From: Serinicoccus hydrothermalis
GTDB lineage: Bacteria; Actinomycetota; Actinomycetes; Actinomycetales; Dermatophilaceae
NCBI RefSeq assembly: GCF_001685415.1
Contig: NZ_CP014989.1
Location: 744,001 to 808,000, forward strand
DNA: 64,000 nt
Direction of reading: 5' to 3'
Shown here piece after piece: positions 1 to 8,159 of the stretch. How positions within the stretch are numbered: the stretch's first letter is position 1; every line of letters begins with the position of its first letter. A program made the translations under genes and the position numbers. The notes beneath the pieces were generated by a model, which was given only the letters and a program-made list of their open reading frames with translations, had not been told where the DNA came from and ran no database searches.

Positions 1-1116
1 GAGGAAGGTGAAGAAGCCCAGCGTCTGCGCCGAGGAGACCTGCACGAACCACTCGCTGATGATGATCGACAGCCCCGTGGCGCTCATCATGCCGATGATC
101 CCGGCGTAGAGCGGGTACTGCAGCAGCACCTCGCCGACCGTCGAGCCGCCCGCCCGGATGAGCGCCGCGAGCTCGCGCGCGTTGCCGACGAGCAGCAGGA
201 TCAGCGCGAGGAAGGTCCAGTTGACGATGTCGAGGTTGAGGACGAAGCCGTTGCGCAGGAAGAAGATGACGAGGTAGGCCGAGAGCAGCACCCCGGCCAG
301 CACCGTCACCCCACGGAAGCCGTCGATGCGGTCGGCGGGCACCGGGGTGGCCGTCTCGGCGGCGGTGTCCGCGCCCTTGGCCGGGTTGCCGCGCTTCGGC
401 GACCTCGCGGCCTTCGTGCCCCCGGAGCCGGAGTCGCCGAAGACCTCGTCCGGGGCGAGCACGATCTCGTCGTGCTGGCGCGGGGCGAGCAGCATCATCG
501 CGCCGACGACCACGACCAGGGTGACGACGACGGCGATGATGTTCCACGAGGAGAACGTGGTCCGGGTGACCTCGACCAGGCCGCCGGGCAGATCGGTGTA
601 GGCGCCGCCCTCGGTGGCGGCGTTGAGCGGCCCGGAGCCGGAGTAGCCCATGTGCCAGACGACGAAGCCGGAGTAGCCCGAGGCCACGAGCAGCGGGTAG
701 TGCAGCTTGGTCCCGCGGTCGCGGAAGACGCGGGCGACCTCGACGGCCATGACCCCGGCGACGATGAGGCCGAGGCCGAAGCTGATGAGCGAGGCGATCC
801 CGCCCATGAGCGCGACGAAGCCGTAGGCCTGCCGCGGCCCGCGCGGGAGGGAGGCGACCCGGACGAGCAGGCGGTGCACCGGCGGCACGTTGGCCAGCGT
901 GTAGCCCAGCAGGAGCACGAGGGCGACCTGGGTCATGAACGCCAGCAGCCCGGTCAGCCCGTCGCCCCACGCGAGGATGACGTCGGCCAGGCCGGTGTCG
1001 GTCATCGTCAGCGCCATCGTGCCGACCACGAGGGTCAGCAGGATCGCGAGGGCGAACGAGCCGGGCAGCCAGCGTTCGACGAAGCGGGCCAGCGGGCGGG
1101 AGAGGGTCGAGAGCAT
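1..1116 (-). CDS. atoE: Short-chain fatty acid permease, AtoE family (3' end cut by window edge)
   Basis: The 372 codons in view start at ATG 1116-1114 behind a GGAGGAGC ribosome site and run off the left edge. The protein begins MLSTLSRPLARFVERWLP and continues through at least seven hydrophobic segments with Trp-Gly-Asp-Gly and Gly-Gly-Ile-Ala-Ser-Leu turns. This matches the AtoE/SCFA transporter family, which carries acetoacetate, butyrate and related short-chain acids across the inner membrane. A charged Gly/Ala/Lys linker near residues 230-260 separates two membrane halves. The gene lies 68 bp after the phosphotransferase gene on the same strand and is probably the last member of the acyl-CoA operon. 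It would then bring in the acid that the upstream ligase activates. Substrate is inferred from family and context. Confidence 0.82.
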   Translation of the reverse strand, partial: MLSTLSRPLARFVERWLPGSFALAILLTLVVGTMALTMTDTGLADVILAWGDGLTGLLAFMTQVALVLLLGYTLANVPPVHRLLVRVASLPRGPRQAYGFVALMGGIASLISFGLGLIVAGVMAVEVARVFRDRGTKLHYPLLVASGYSGFVVWHMGYSGSGPLNAATEGGAYTDLPGGLVEVTRTTFSSWNIIAVVVTLVVVVGAMMLLAPRQHDEIVLAPDEVFGDSGSGGTKAARSPKRGNPAKGADTAAETATPVPADRIDGFRGVTVLAGVLLSAYLVIFFLRNGFVLNLDIVNWTFLALILLLVGNARELAALIRAGGSTVGEVLLQYPLYAGIIGMMSATGLSIIISEWFVQVSSAQTLGFFTFL

Positions 1117-1184
1117 CGTTGCTCCTCCGTGTGTGTTCTGGTGGTGCGGGTGGTGGTGGGTGGACGGGTCGGGGTGGCTGCGCC

Positions 1185-2282
1185 TCAGAGCTGGCGCGAG
1201 TGCTCCTGGGCCTGGCGCAGCAGCTCGGGGACGCCCTCCTCGAGCATCGGGGCGAAGCGCTGGTCGCCGGGACGCTCCCCCCGCAGCCAGCGGGTGCGGA
1301 TCGCCTCGCAGAAGACCGCGGCCTTCCACAGCGCCAGCGCGCGGTACCACGGCAGGTGGGAGATGTCGGCGCCGGTGGCGGCGGCATACCGCTGAGCCAG
1401 CTCGTCGCGGTCCCACCACCCCTCCTGCACGGTCACCGGGCTGTGGTCCATGACGGTGGCGGGCCAGGCGCCGTGCCGGTCGCTCCAGGTCGCGGTGAGG
1501 TAGCCGAGGTCGGCGAGCGGGTCGCCGAGGGTGGCCATCTCCCAGTCGAGGATCGCTACGACCCGGCCCGGGTGGGTCGGGTCGAGCATGAGGTTGCCCA
1601 GCCGGAAGTCGCCGTGCACGACCGCGTGCGCGCTGCGCGTCGGGCGGTGCTCGTCGAGCCACGTGGCGAGCGGGTCGAACCCGGGCAGCTCGCGGGTCGA
1701 CACCTGGGGCCAGAGGTCGGTGAACCGTCGCACCTGCCGCTCGAGGTAGCCCTCGGGCCGGCCGAGCGCGGCCACGTCCTCGGCGGACACGTCGACGGTA
1801 TGCAGGGAGACCAGCGTGTCGACGACGCCGGCCGACGCGGCGGCCCGCGCGGCGGGGTCGTCGGCGAGCGCGCCGGGCTGGGTGTCGGTGACGACCTCGG
1901 CGTCGAGGTGCTCCATGACGTAGAAGGGGACGCCGAGGACGTCGGTGCCCTCCTCCACGGCGAGGATCCGCGGCACCCGTACGTCGTGCGCGCCGAGCAC
2001 CTGCTGGATGCGGGCCTCGCGCACCATGTCGTGGGTCGAGGGGGGCAGCGGCGGTCGGGGGCCGCGACGCAGGACGAGCCGGCGCTCACCGCGGCGCAGC
2101 AGGAAGGTGACGTTGGACTGGCCGTCGCCGATGCGCTCCCAGGAGAGCGGCCCCTCCCCCAGCCCGCGGACGTCGAGCCACGCGGTGACCGGGTCGAGGA
2201 CCAGCAGCGGCGGGTGCTCCAGCTCTTGCGCCTCCTCGGGCGTGACGACGACGTCGGACCCGTCCGGCGTGCTCGTGCTCAC
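1185..2282 (-). CDS. Aminoglycoside-kinase-like phosphotransferase (ACAD10/11- and LvaA-type)
   Basis: A 365-residue APH-fold kinase. Visible motifs are the Brenner loop VVHGDFRLGNLML near residues 219-231 and the metal-binding ILDWEMATLGDP near 242-253, both typical of the phosphotransferase family found next to or fused with acyl-CoA dehydrogenases. Relatives (the kinase domains of ACAD10/11, and LvaA in Pseudomonas putida) phosphorylate the hydroxyl of 4-hydroxyacyl-CoA so that it can be eliminated. The GTG start at 2282 is chosen because it gives a GTGA overlap with the acyl-CoA dehydrogenase stop (2279-2282). That overlap implies translational coupling with the dehydrogenase. Substrate is inferred from context; an unrelated small-molecule kinase role cannot be excluded. 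Confidence 0.8.
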   Translation of the reverse strand: MSTSTPDGSDVVVTPEEAQELEHPPLLVLDPVTAWLDVRGLGEGPLSWERIGDGQSNVTFLLRRGERRLVLRRGPRPPLPPSTHDMVREARIQQVLGAHDVRVPRILAVEEGTDVLGVPFYVMEHLDAEVVTDTQPGALADDPAARAAASAGVVDTLVSLHTVDVSAEDVAALGRPEGYLERQVRRFTDLWPQVSTRELPGFDPLATWLDEHRPTRSAHAVVHGDFRLGNLMLDPTHPGRVVAILDWEMATLGDPLADLGYLTATWSDRHGAWPATVMDHSPVTVQEGWWDRDELAQRYAAATGADISHLPWYRALALWKAAVFCEAIRTRWLRGERPGDQRFAPMLEEGVPELLRQAQEHSRQL

Positions 2283-3550
2283 GCGCGCCCACCGCCGTGC
2301 TCGGCACCGTCGTCGGTCCCGTCGACGAGGTCCAGCCGCGGTGTGCCCGCCTCGACCTCGCGCCGGCGGTCCGAGCTCGCCCGGCGCGCGATGGCCCACC
2401 GGTGGGTCTCGCTGGAGCCGTCGTAGATGCGGAACGGGCGGACCTCGAGGAGGTACTGCACCAGCGGCAGCTCCTCGGAGACGCCATCGCCGCCGCACAG
2501 CTGGATGCTGCGGTCGATGACGCGCTGGATGGCCTCGGCGCAGTGCACCTTGGCGACCGACGACATCCGCGAGCCGGCGCGCGGGTCGGACTCGAGCAGC
2601 CGGGCGGTGCGGTCGATGATCGCGTCCGAGGTCTCCAGGTCGATGACCGAGTCGGCGACAAGGCCTTGCGCGAGCCCGAGGTCGCGCATCGGCTGCCCGA
2701 AGAGCTCGCGGTGCTCGAGCCGGTCCAGGGCGACGTCCAGGGCGCGGCGGGCCAGGCCGAGCCAGCGCATGCAGTGGGTGAGGCGCGCCGGGCCGAGCCG
2801 CACCTGGGCATACCGGAAGCCCTCCCCCACCTCGCCGAGCACGGCCGAGGTCGGGACCCGCAGCCCCTCGAGGTGGACGTAGGGGTGGCCGCCGGCGATC
2901 GCGCGCTCGGTCGTGCGGATCTGCCGGCCGACGCGCCAGCCGGGGGCGTCGGTGCGGGTGAGGAACATCGTCGCGCCCTCGGGTCGCTCCTGCCCGTCGG
3001 GCAGCCGGACGGCGGGGGTGCGCGCCATGACGATCGCGATGTCGGCGTCGTTGGCGCCGCTGATGAACCGCTTGCGCCCCTCGATCACCCAGGTGTCGCC
3101 GTCGAGGTATGCCGTCGTCGACAGGGCCGAGGGGTCGGACCCGGCGCCCGGGTGCGGCTCGGTCATCGCGAAGCAGGAGCGGGCCTCGCCGCGGACGAGC
3201 GGGGCGAGGAACTCCTGCTGCTGCTCGGGGGTGGCGATGAGGGAGAGCATGTGCATGTTGCCCTCGTCCGGCGCCATGCAGTGCAGGACCGCCGGCCCGA
3301 TGGGCGAGTAGCCGGCCTCCTGCAGCACCGGCGACCAAGCCGGCAGCGGCAGGCCGAGCCCGCCGAAGTCGGCGCTGGAGACCGGCGCCCACACGCCCGC
3401 CTCCTTCGCCAGGGAACGCAGCCGGCTCAGCTCCTGCGGCGCGAGGGCCTCGCCCGTGGGCGGCTCGGCGGGCACGACGACCTCGCGGACGAAGTCGCGC
3501 GTGCGCGCCACCACGTCAGCGAGCTCGGGGGTCAGGGCGTCGGGCCTCAT
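2279..3550 (-). CDS. Acyl-CoA dehydrogenase family protein (ACAD10/11-like)
   Basis: A 423-residue flavoprotein with the normal acyl-CoA dehydrogenase layout. It has an N-terminal helical domain, the FAD/substrate segment FAMTEPHPGAGSDP near residue 127, and a C-terminal helical domain ending in IYDGSSETHRWAIARR near 374-389. Where short- and medium-chain enzymes carry a Glu base in YEG, this protein has Asp (YDG), as in ACAD10/11-type and some long-chain members. It overlaps the SDR gene by ATGA upstream and the phosphotransferase by GTGA downstream. That makes a kinase-dehydrogenase pair resembling the two halves of mammalian ACAD10/11. Likely role: turning the phosphorylated 4-hydroxyacyl-CoA into an enoyl-CoA for beta-oxidation. 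The family is certain; the exact substrate is inferred. Confidence 0.85.
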   Translation of the reverse strand: MRPDALTPELADVVARTRDFVREVVVPAEPPTGEALAPQELSRLRSLAKEAGVWAPVSSADFGGLGLPLPAWSPVLQEAGYSPIGPAVLHCMAPDEGNMHMLSLIATPEQQQEFLAPLVRGEARSCFAMTEPHPGAGSDPSALSTTAYLDGDTWVIEGRKRFISGANDADIAIVMARTPAVRLPDGQERPEGATMFLTRTDAPGWRVGRQIRTTERAIAGGHPYVHLEGLRVPTSAVLGEVGEGFRYAQVRLGPARLTHCMRWLGLARRALDVALDRLEHRELFGQPMRDLGLAQGLVADSVIDLETSDAIIDRTARLLESDPRAGSRMSSVAKVHCAEAIQRVIDRSIQLCGGDGVSEELPLVQYLLEVRPFRIYDGSSETHRWAIARRASSDRRREVEAGTPRLDLVDGTDDGAEHGGGRA

Positions 3551-4311
3551 GCGCTGCCCCCGGCCACCAGGAGACCGCCGTCGAGGTCGAGCACCTGACC
3601 CGTGATCCACGCGGACTGGTCGGTGACGAGGAAGGCGACGGCCTGCGCGACGTCGTCCGGCTCCCCCAGGCGCCCGAGCGGGTAGTCGGCGGCGACCTCC
3701 TCCTCGCGGCCCTCGTAGAGCGCCTTGGAGAACTGGGTCTTGATCACCGCGGGGGCCACGGCGTTGACCCGGACCTCCGGCCCGAGCTCGACCGCCAGGG
3801 TGCGGGTGAGCTGGTTGACCGCCGCCTTGGAGATGCCGTAGAGGCCGATCCCCTCGCTCGGGACGGCGCCGCTGACGGAGGAGACGTTGACCACGCGCCC
3901 CCCGTGGGAGCGGAAGCCGAGGCCCTCGTGGGCGAGGACGAGCTGGACCCAGGCGAGTGTGGAGACGACGTTGACCTCGAAGGTCTTGCGGGCGACGCCG
4001 AGGTCGAGCTCGACGAGCGGGCCGTAGGCGGGGTTGATGCCCGCGTTGTTGACGAGGATGTCGAGGCGCCCGTGCTGCTGCGCGATGGTGTCCAGCACCT
4101 GCTCGCGGTGCTCGGGGTCGTCGGCCTTGCCGGCGATGCCGCTCGCCCGTTCGCCGATGCCGGCGGCGGCCTCGTCCAGCGCCTCCTGGCCGCGGGCGGT
4201 GAGGACGACGCTGGCGCCCAGGTCGTGCAGCTGCTGGGCGACGGCCAGGCCGATCCCCCGGCTGCCGCCGGTCACCAGGGCCACCTGGCCGTCGAGCTCG
4301 AGGGTGGTCAT
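3547..4311 (-). CDS. Short-chain dehydrogenase/reductase (FabG/LvaD-like)
   Basis: A classical SDR of 254 residues. It has the NAD(P) motif TGGSRGIG at about residues 14-21, NNAG near 89, the catalytic Ser in NVSSVSG near 143, YGISK near 157-161 and a C-terminal ITGQVLDLDGG segment. It probably interconverts a keto and a hydroxy group on an acyl-CoA; in an lva-like pathway it would reduce the 4-oxo group. It overlaps the ligase stop by four bases (4308-4311) and the acyl-CoA dehydrogenase start by four bases (3547-3550), so it sits inside a single transcript. FabG-type 3-oxoacyl reductase activity is the main alternative. Confidence 0.85.
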   Translation of the reverse strand: MTTLELDGQVALVTGGSRGIGLAVAQQLHDLGASVVLTARGQEALDEAAAGIGERASGIAGKADDPEHREQVLDTIAQQHGRLDILVNNAGINPAYGPLVELDLGVARKTFEVNVVSTLAWVQLVLAHEGLGFRSHGGRVVNVSSVSGAVPSEGIGLYGISKAAVNQLTRTLAVELGPEVRVNAVAPAVIKTQFSKALYEGREEEVAADYPLGRLGEPDDVAQAVAFLVTDQSAWITGQVLDLDGGLLVAGGSA

Positions 4312-5987
4312 GGGGTCTCCTTGGCGTCGGGGTCGATGTCGGTGTCGGTCTTGTCCATGTGCGGGTCGGTGTCGGTGACCGGATCCGTGTCGGCCTCGGG
4401 GTCGGCGCCGCTCTCACGGAGCTCGCGCCGACGGATCTTGCCGGTCGGGGTCTTGGGCAGCTCGGGGATGAGGTGGACCTGGCGCGGCACCTTGTATGCC
4501 GCCAGCTCGCCCCGCGCGTGCTCGCGCAGCTCCTCGGCGGTGATTGAGGGGACGTCGCCGTCCCCGCCGGTGAGGACGGCATACGCCACCACCGCCTCCC
4601 CGCGGTAGTCGTCCGGGACGCCGACGACGGCGCACTCGTGCACGGCCGGGTGGGCGAGCAGGACGTCCTCGACCTCGCGCGGCCACACCTTGTAGCCGGA
4701 GGTGTTGATCTGGTCCTTGAGCCGGTCGACGATGTAGACCCAGCCGTCCTCGTCCATCAGCGCGCCGTCGCCGGTGCGCAGGGCGCCCTCGACGAAGGTG
4801 TCGGCCGTCGCGTCGGGGTTGTCCCAGTAGCCGGGGACGACGCTGGGGCCGGAGATCTCCAGCTCCCCGGGCTCGCCGGGGGCCAGCGTCGCGCCGTCGG
4901 GGGACACGATCCGGACGTCGGTGCCGGGCAGGGGCAGCCCGATCGCCAGGGCGCCGGTGGCGGCGTCGACCGGCGCCTCGACGCCGGGCGGCACCCCGAT
5001 GCAGGCGGAGCTGGTCTCGGTCATGCCGTAGATGTTGTGGATGTAGTGGCCGTAGGTGTCGCGGAACCGGGTGACCGTGGTCGCAGGGACCGGGGCGCCG
5101 CCGGAGAAGAGGTGCCGGACGTGCGGGAAGTCGTCCGAGGAGAGGTCGTCGAGCCGGGCGAGCCCGTTGAAGACGGTGATGGAGCCGGTGGTGGAGGTCA
5201 CTCCGTCGTGGGCGAAGGCGTGGGCGACGGCCTCCGGGGTGGTCCGGCCGATGAGGACGACGCAGGAGCCGGCGAGGAGCGGGGCCATGAGGGTGATGAC
5301 GGCGCCGGTGATGTGGAAGATCGGGGCGACGCAGAGCACGCGGTCCTCGGGACCGAGATCCATCCAGGACGCCGTGGCCTGCGCGGCGGCCAGCACGTTG
5401 CCGTGCGTGTTCATCGCACCCTTGGGCGGGCCGGTCGTGCCGGAGGTGTAGGTGAGCAGCGCGACGTCGTCGGGGGCCGCATCGGGACTGGCGGTCCCCT
5501 CGCTCTCCGCCGTGCCCGCCGCCGACGTCGGGAGGTCCCCGTCGGACCAGATGGCCTCGACCTGGGTGTCCTCGGCCGCTGCTGCGGCGACGTCGGCGAG
5601 CTCGGGGTCGATGACGAGAATCCGGGCCCCCGAGTCGGCCAGGAGGTGGTGCAGCTCGCGCCCGTGGTACATCGGGTTGAGCAGCGGCACGATCGCCCCG
5701 CAGCGCCAGGCGGCGAGCAGGGTGACGACGGCGGTGGGGACGTTCTGGAGCAGGATGCCCACCCGGTCGCCGGGTCCGATGCCCGCCTCGCGGAGAGCGG
5801 CGGCCAGGGCGTCGGCCGCCTCGTCGAGCTCGCGCGCGGACCACACGCGGCCGTCGTGGAGCAGCGCGTCACCGTCCGGGTCCCGCTCGACCCGCGCCCG
5901 CCACGCCGAGGTGAGGTCGGGCGCGACGTCGGGCAGCGCCGTCGGCATACCGGGCGGGTAGTGCTGCAGCCACGGTCTGGTCGTCAT
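4308..5987 (-). CDS. Acyl-CoA synthetase (AMP-forming), with an acidic Asp/Thr-rich tail
   Basis: A 559-residue member of the AMP-binding superfamily and first gene of the operon. The P-loop YTSGTTGPPKG lies near residues 179-189, YGMTETSS near 315, the hinge RTGDGALMDEDGWVYIVDR near 400-420 and the catalytic-lysine region LPKTPTGKIRRREL near 510-523. It would convert a carboxylic acid, ATP and CoA into acyl-CoA. The start at 5987 follows GGAGGTGG. After the normal C-terminus comes an unusual tail of about 30 residues built from DTD/DPD repeats, encoded by a repetitive GTCGGTGTCGGT-like stretch around 4320-4410. The operator palindrome lies 13 bp upstream of the start codon, so the TetR protein encoded divergently probably controls it. 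Confidence 0.88.
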   Translation of the reverse strand: MTTRPWLQHYPPGMPTALPDVAPDLTSAWRARVERDPDGDALLHDGRVWSARELDEAADALAAALREAGIGPGDRVGILLQNVPTAVVTLLAAWRCGAIVPLLNPMYHGRELHHLLADSGARILVIDPELADVAAAAAEDTQVEAIWSDGDLPTSAAGTAESEGTASPDAAPDDVALLTYTSGTTGPPKGAMNTHGNVLAAAQATASWMDLGPEDRVLCVAPIFHITGAVITLMAPLLAGSCVVLIGRTTPEAVAHAFAHDGVTSTTGSITVFNGLARLDDLSSDDFPHVRHLFSGGAPVPATTVTRFRDTYGHYIHNIYGMTETSSACIGVPPGVEAPVDAATGALAIGLPLPGTDVRIVSPDGATLAPGEPGELEISGPSVVPGYWDNPDATADTFVEGALRTGDGALMDEDGWVYIVDRLKDQINTSGYKVWPREVEDVLLAHPAVHECAVVGVPDDYRGEAVVAYAVLTGGDGDVPSITAEELREHARGELAAYKVPRQVHLIPELPKTPTGKIRRRELRESGADPEADTDPVTDTDPHMDKTDTDIDPDAKETP

Positions 5988-6000
5988 CGTCCACCTCCGT

Positions 6001-6022
6001 CGACCGAGCGATCGCTCGGTCG
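6001..6022. promoter_or_regulatory. Perfect 22-bp palindrome, TetR-type operator
   Basis: Half-site CGACCGAGCGA is followed directly by its exact reverse complement. It sits between the divergent ligase and TetR genes, 13 bp before the ligase ATG. Size and symmetry suit a TetR-family dimer or dimer pair. The most likely binder is the adjacent TetR protein. Confidence 0.75.
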
Positions 6023-6040
6023 GGTGTACGGTAGCAGCCC

Positions 6041-6081
6041 CACCCCGCGCGCGGCTGGCACCACCCACCTCGCGCGGGGTG
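6041..6081. promoter_or_regulatory. Inverted repeat in the TetR gene leader
   Basis: CACCCCGCGCG at 6041-6051 is repeated as its exact reverse complement at 6071-6081, with a 19-base spacer. It lies between the palindrome and the TetR start codon. It could be a leader hairpin or a second regulator site; the sequence does not decide between them. Confidence 0.45.
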
Positions 6082-6110
6082 CCTGCCATCGACGAGGACG
6101 AGGAGCCCGC

Positions 6111-6728
6111 GTGACCCCCGGGGACTGGCGCACCTACGAGCAGGACGACCTCTCCGGGATCCTGGAGGCGGCCCTCGGTTGCTTCGTCGCGCAGGGCTAC
6201 CACGGCACGTCGATCCGCGAGATCGCGACGCGGGCGGGACTCTCGGTGCCGGGGCTCTACCACCACTTCCCCTCCAAGCAGGCGATGCTCGTGGCGGTCA
6301 TGCAGCACGCGATGGCCGACCTGTGGTGGCGCAGCGAGGCGGCCGCGGCCGGGACCGGCCCGGGGTCGTGGGACCAGCTGGCCGCGCAGGTGGAGTGCCT
6401 CGTGCTCTTCCACTGCCGCCGGCAGGACCTGGCCTTCATCGCCTGGAGCGAGATCCGCAGCCTCACCCCTGAGCACCGCAGCGAGCACATCGCCCGGCGG
6501 GACCGCCAGCAGCGGGTGCTGGACCGCATCGTCGAGCAGGGCGTGGCCGACGGGACGTTGCGGGCCGCCCGCCCGCGCGAGGCCAGCCGCGCGGTGACGA
6601 CGCTGTGCACCGCCGTCGCCCAGTGGTACCGCGAGGACGGGCCGCTCACCCCGGAGGAACTCGCGGCGGAGTACGTCGCCCTCGCCGGCGCCATGCTGGG
6701 GCACGAGGTCCCGGTCCGACACGTCTGA
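6111..6728 (+). CDS. TetR/AcrR family regulator of the acyl-CoA operon
   Basis: A 205-residue regulator starting at GTG 6111 behind a GAGGAG ribosome site. The N-terminal helix-turn-helix spans roughly residues 17-62 and includes GTSIREIATRAGLSVPGLYH and HFPSKQAML. The rest is a helical ligand-binding domain. It is divergent from the acyl-CoA ligase and shares its 123-bp control region, which contains a perfect palindrome. By analogy with FadR/PaaR-type TetR proteins, it likely represses the operon until an acyl-CoA accumulates. The stop codon is also the first unit of a 12-bp tandem repeat array that runs into the following intergenic region. Confidence 0.85.
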   Translation: MTPGDWRTYEQDDLSGILEAALGCFVAQGYHGTSIREIATRAGLSVPGLYHHFPSKQAMLVAVMQHAMADLWWRSEAAAAGTGPGSWDQLAAQVECLVLFHCRRQDLAFIAWSEIRSLTPEHRSEHIARRDRQQRVLDRIVEQGVADGTLRAARPREASRAVTTLCTAVAQWYREDGPLTPEELAAEYVALAGAMLGHEVPVRHV

Positions 6729-6845
6729 GGTCGTGCCCAAGGCTGTGGCTGACGCCGCGGCTGAGGTCGTGCCGGACGTCGTGCCTGACGCCGCAGCGAA
6801 GGTCGTGGCCGAGGTGGTACCTGAGGTCGTGCCTGAGCAGTTGCC
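6726..6845. repeat. Degenerate 12-bp tandem repeat, about ten units
   Basis: Reading from the TetR stop codon, ten 12-base units follow one another. The consensus is TGAGGTCGTGCC; three units match it exactly (6726, 6762, 6822) and the others differ by one to six bases. The array fills most of the gap between two convergent genes. No hairpin or gene is evident in it. It looks like a minisatellite that may vary in copy number. Confidence 0.75.
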
Positions 6846-6889
6846 TGCAGGCCGGAGCCCTCGGCCGGTGGGGGCCGAGGTGCGGGGCG

Positions 6890-8158
6890 TCACCCTCGCA
6901 GCTTCCATCGCACACCCGTGGGGTCCACGTCTGCCGTGGCACCTCGCTGGTGGACCCAGGTGTGGTGGCGTGGGCAGAGCAAGGCGTAGTTCGACAGGTC
7001 CGACCGGCCACCGTGGGCCCAGTGCACCACGTGGTGCGCGTCGCACCAGGTCGCGGGCACACTGCACCCCGGGAACGTGCACCCCTGGTCGCGGTGGGCC
7101 AGCGCCCTTCGTTGACCCGGCGTGACCAGGCGTCGGGCCTGACCCAGGTCCAGGATCTCCCCCTGGCTGCCGAGCACGGCGGGGATGAGGTCGGCCTCGC
7201 AGGCCAGTTGCCGCACCTGCCCGGCCGAGAGGAACCCGCCGTGGACCGTGCGCCCCGCATCTGCCCCACTCCCAGCATCAGCACCAGAGTCGTTGGCGGC
7301 CTGCCCGAGGGCCTCTTTCAGCGCGTCCAGCGGGACGGTGACCATGACCTGGGCCTTGGGTGTGGTCGGCTGCCCCTGGGTGCCGGCCACACCACGCCGC
7401 AGCGTGGTCAGGAACGCGTCGTAGCGCCGCTGGCCCGCGGTCCGCGTGTCGACCTCGCCGGTCGCGTCCTGCTCCTTCCGGCTCGCGGGCGCGGCCAGCG
7501 GAGACATGAGGATCGCCCTGATCGTCTCCAGGTCGGTGTCGTCACCGACGGTGAGCACGAAGCGGCGCACCGAGCCGTCCGCGAGGGAGGACTCGTGCAA
7601 GTCGCGCAGCTGGTGCCGGCTGCGCTCGTCCTCGTCCTGGTCCCGCTGGGAGGTGCACACCGCGACCAGGCGGCGGCACACCCGCTCCAGGTCCTTCTCG
7701 GTGAACCCCTCTTTGGCCGCGGCCCGGGCCAGCAACGCGACAGCCGCGGCGTACTCCTCGGCGGGCACTGCACTGCGCACCCGGTCCAGCGCCCGCACGA
7801 TGCGCGCCGCCCTCGCCAGGGGGATCCTCCCGTCCTCGACCGCGCTGACCAGCGGCTCGTGCACCGGCCGCTGCCCGGCCTGAGCCACCACCGCCACCTC
7901 GATCGCGTCCCGCCGCGACAGCCCCGGCGCGAGCAGGCATACCCAGTCCGGCACCGAGAACCCGGCCTCCACGTGCAACCCACGACCCACGCCCTCACGC
8001 ACCAGCCTCACCAGGCGCGCCCGCGACGCGGCGATCACCTCCCCCAGCTCCCCCACCGCCCGGGTCAGCTCGGCCTCCTGCAGGCGGGCGGGATCCTCGC
8101 CGGGCGTGCCGCCCGACGGATCGTCCGAGCCCCCGAAGGCCCCCGCCAACCTCTTCAT
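6890..8158 (-). CDS. DUF222 (13E12-type) protein with C-terminal HNH nuclease
   Basis: A 422-residue protein. The N-terminal two thirds are a DUF222 helical domain, with the characteristic LSRRDAIEV and GRIPLARAARIVRAL segments near residues 75-125. The C-terminus holds an HNH motif, CTFPGCSVPATWCDAHHV near residue 355 followed by NYALLCPRHHTWVH, with paired cysteines for zinc. This family is abundant in actinobacteria and is the REP13E12 family of mycobacteria. The ATG at 8158 is taken as start; an upstream ATG at 8188 would add ten residues. A LexA-like box sits directly before the chosen start, which suggests DNA-damage control. The nuclease target is unknown. Confidence 0.85.
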   Translation of the reverse strand: MKRLAGAFGGSDDPSGGTPGEDPARLQEAELTRAVGELGEVIAASRARLVRLVREGVGRGLHVEAGFSVPDWVCLLAPGLSRRDAIEVAVVAQAGQRPVHEPLVSAVEDGRIPLARAARIVRALDRVRSAVPAEEYAAAVALLARAAAKEGFTEKDLERVCRRLVAVCTSQRDQDEDERSRHQLRDLHESSLADGSVRRFVLTVGDDTDLETIRAILMSPLAAPASRKEQDATGEVDTRTAGQRRYDAFLTTLRRGVAGTQGQPTTPKAQVMVTVPLDALKEALGQAANDSGADAGSGADAGRTVHGGFLSAGQVRQLACEADLIPAVLGSQGEILDLGQARRLVTPGQRRALAHRDQGCTFPGCSVPATWCDAHHVVHWAHGGRSDLSNYALLCPRHHTWVHQRGATADVDPTGVRWKLRG

Positions 8159-8159
8159 A

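Noticed and set aside
6726-6845. CRISPR-like array
   Set aside because: Units are 12 bp, directly adjacent and degenerate, with no spacers and no cas genes nearby.
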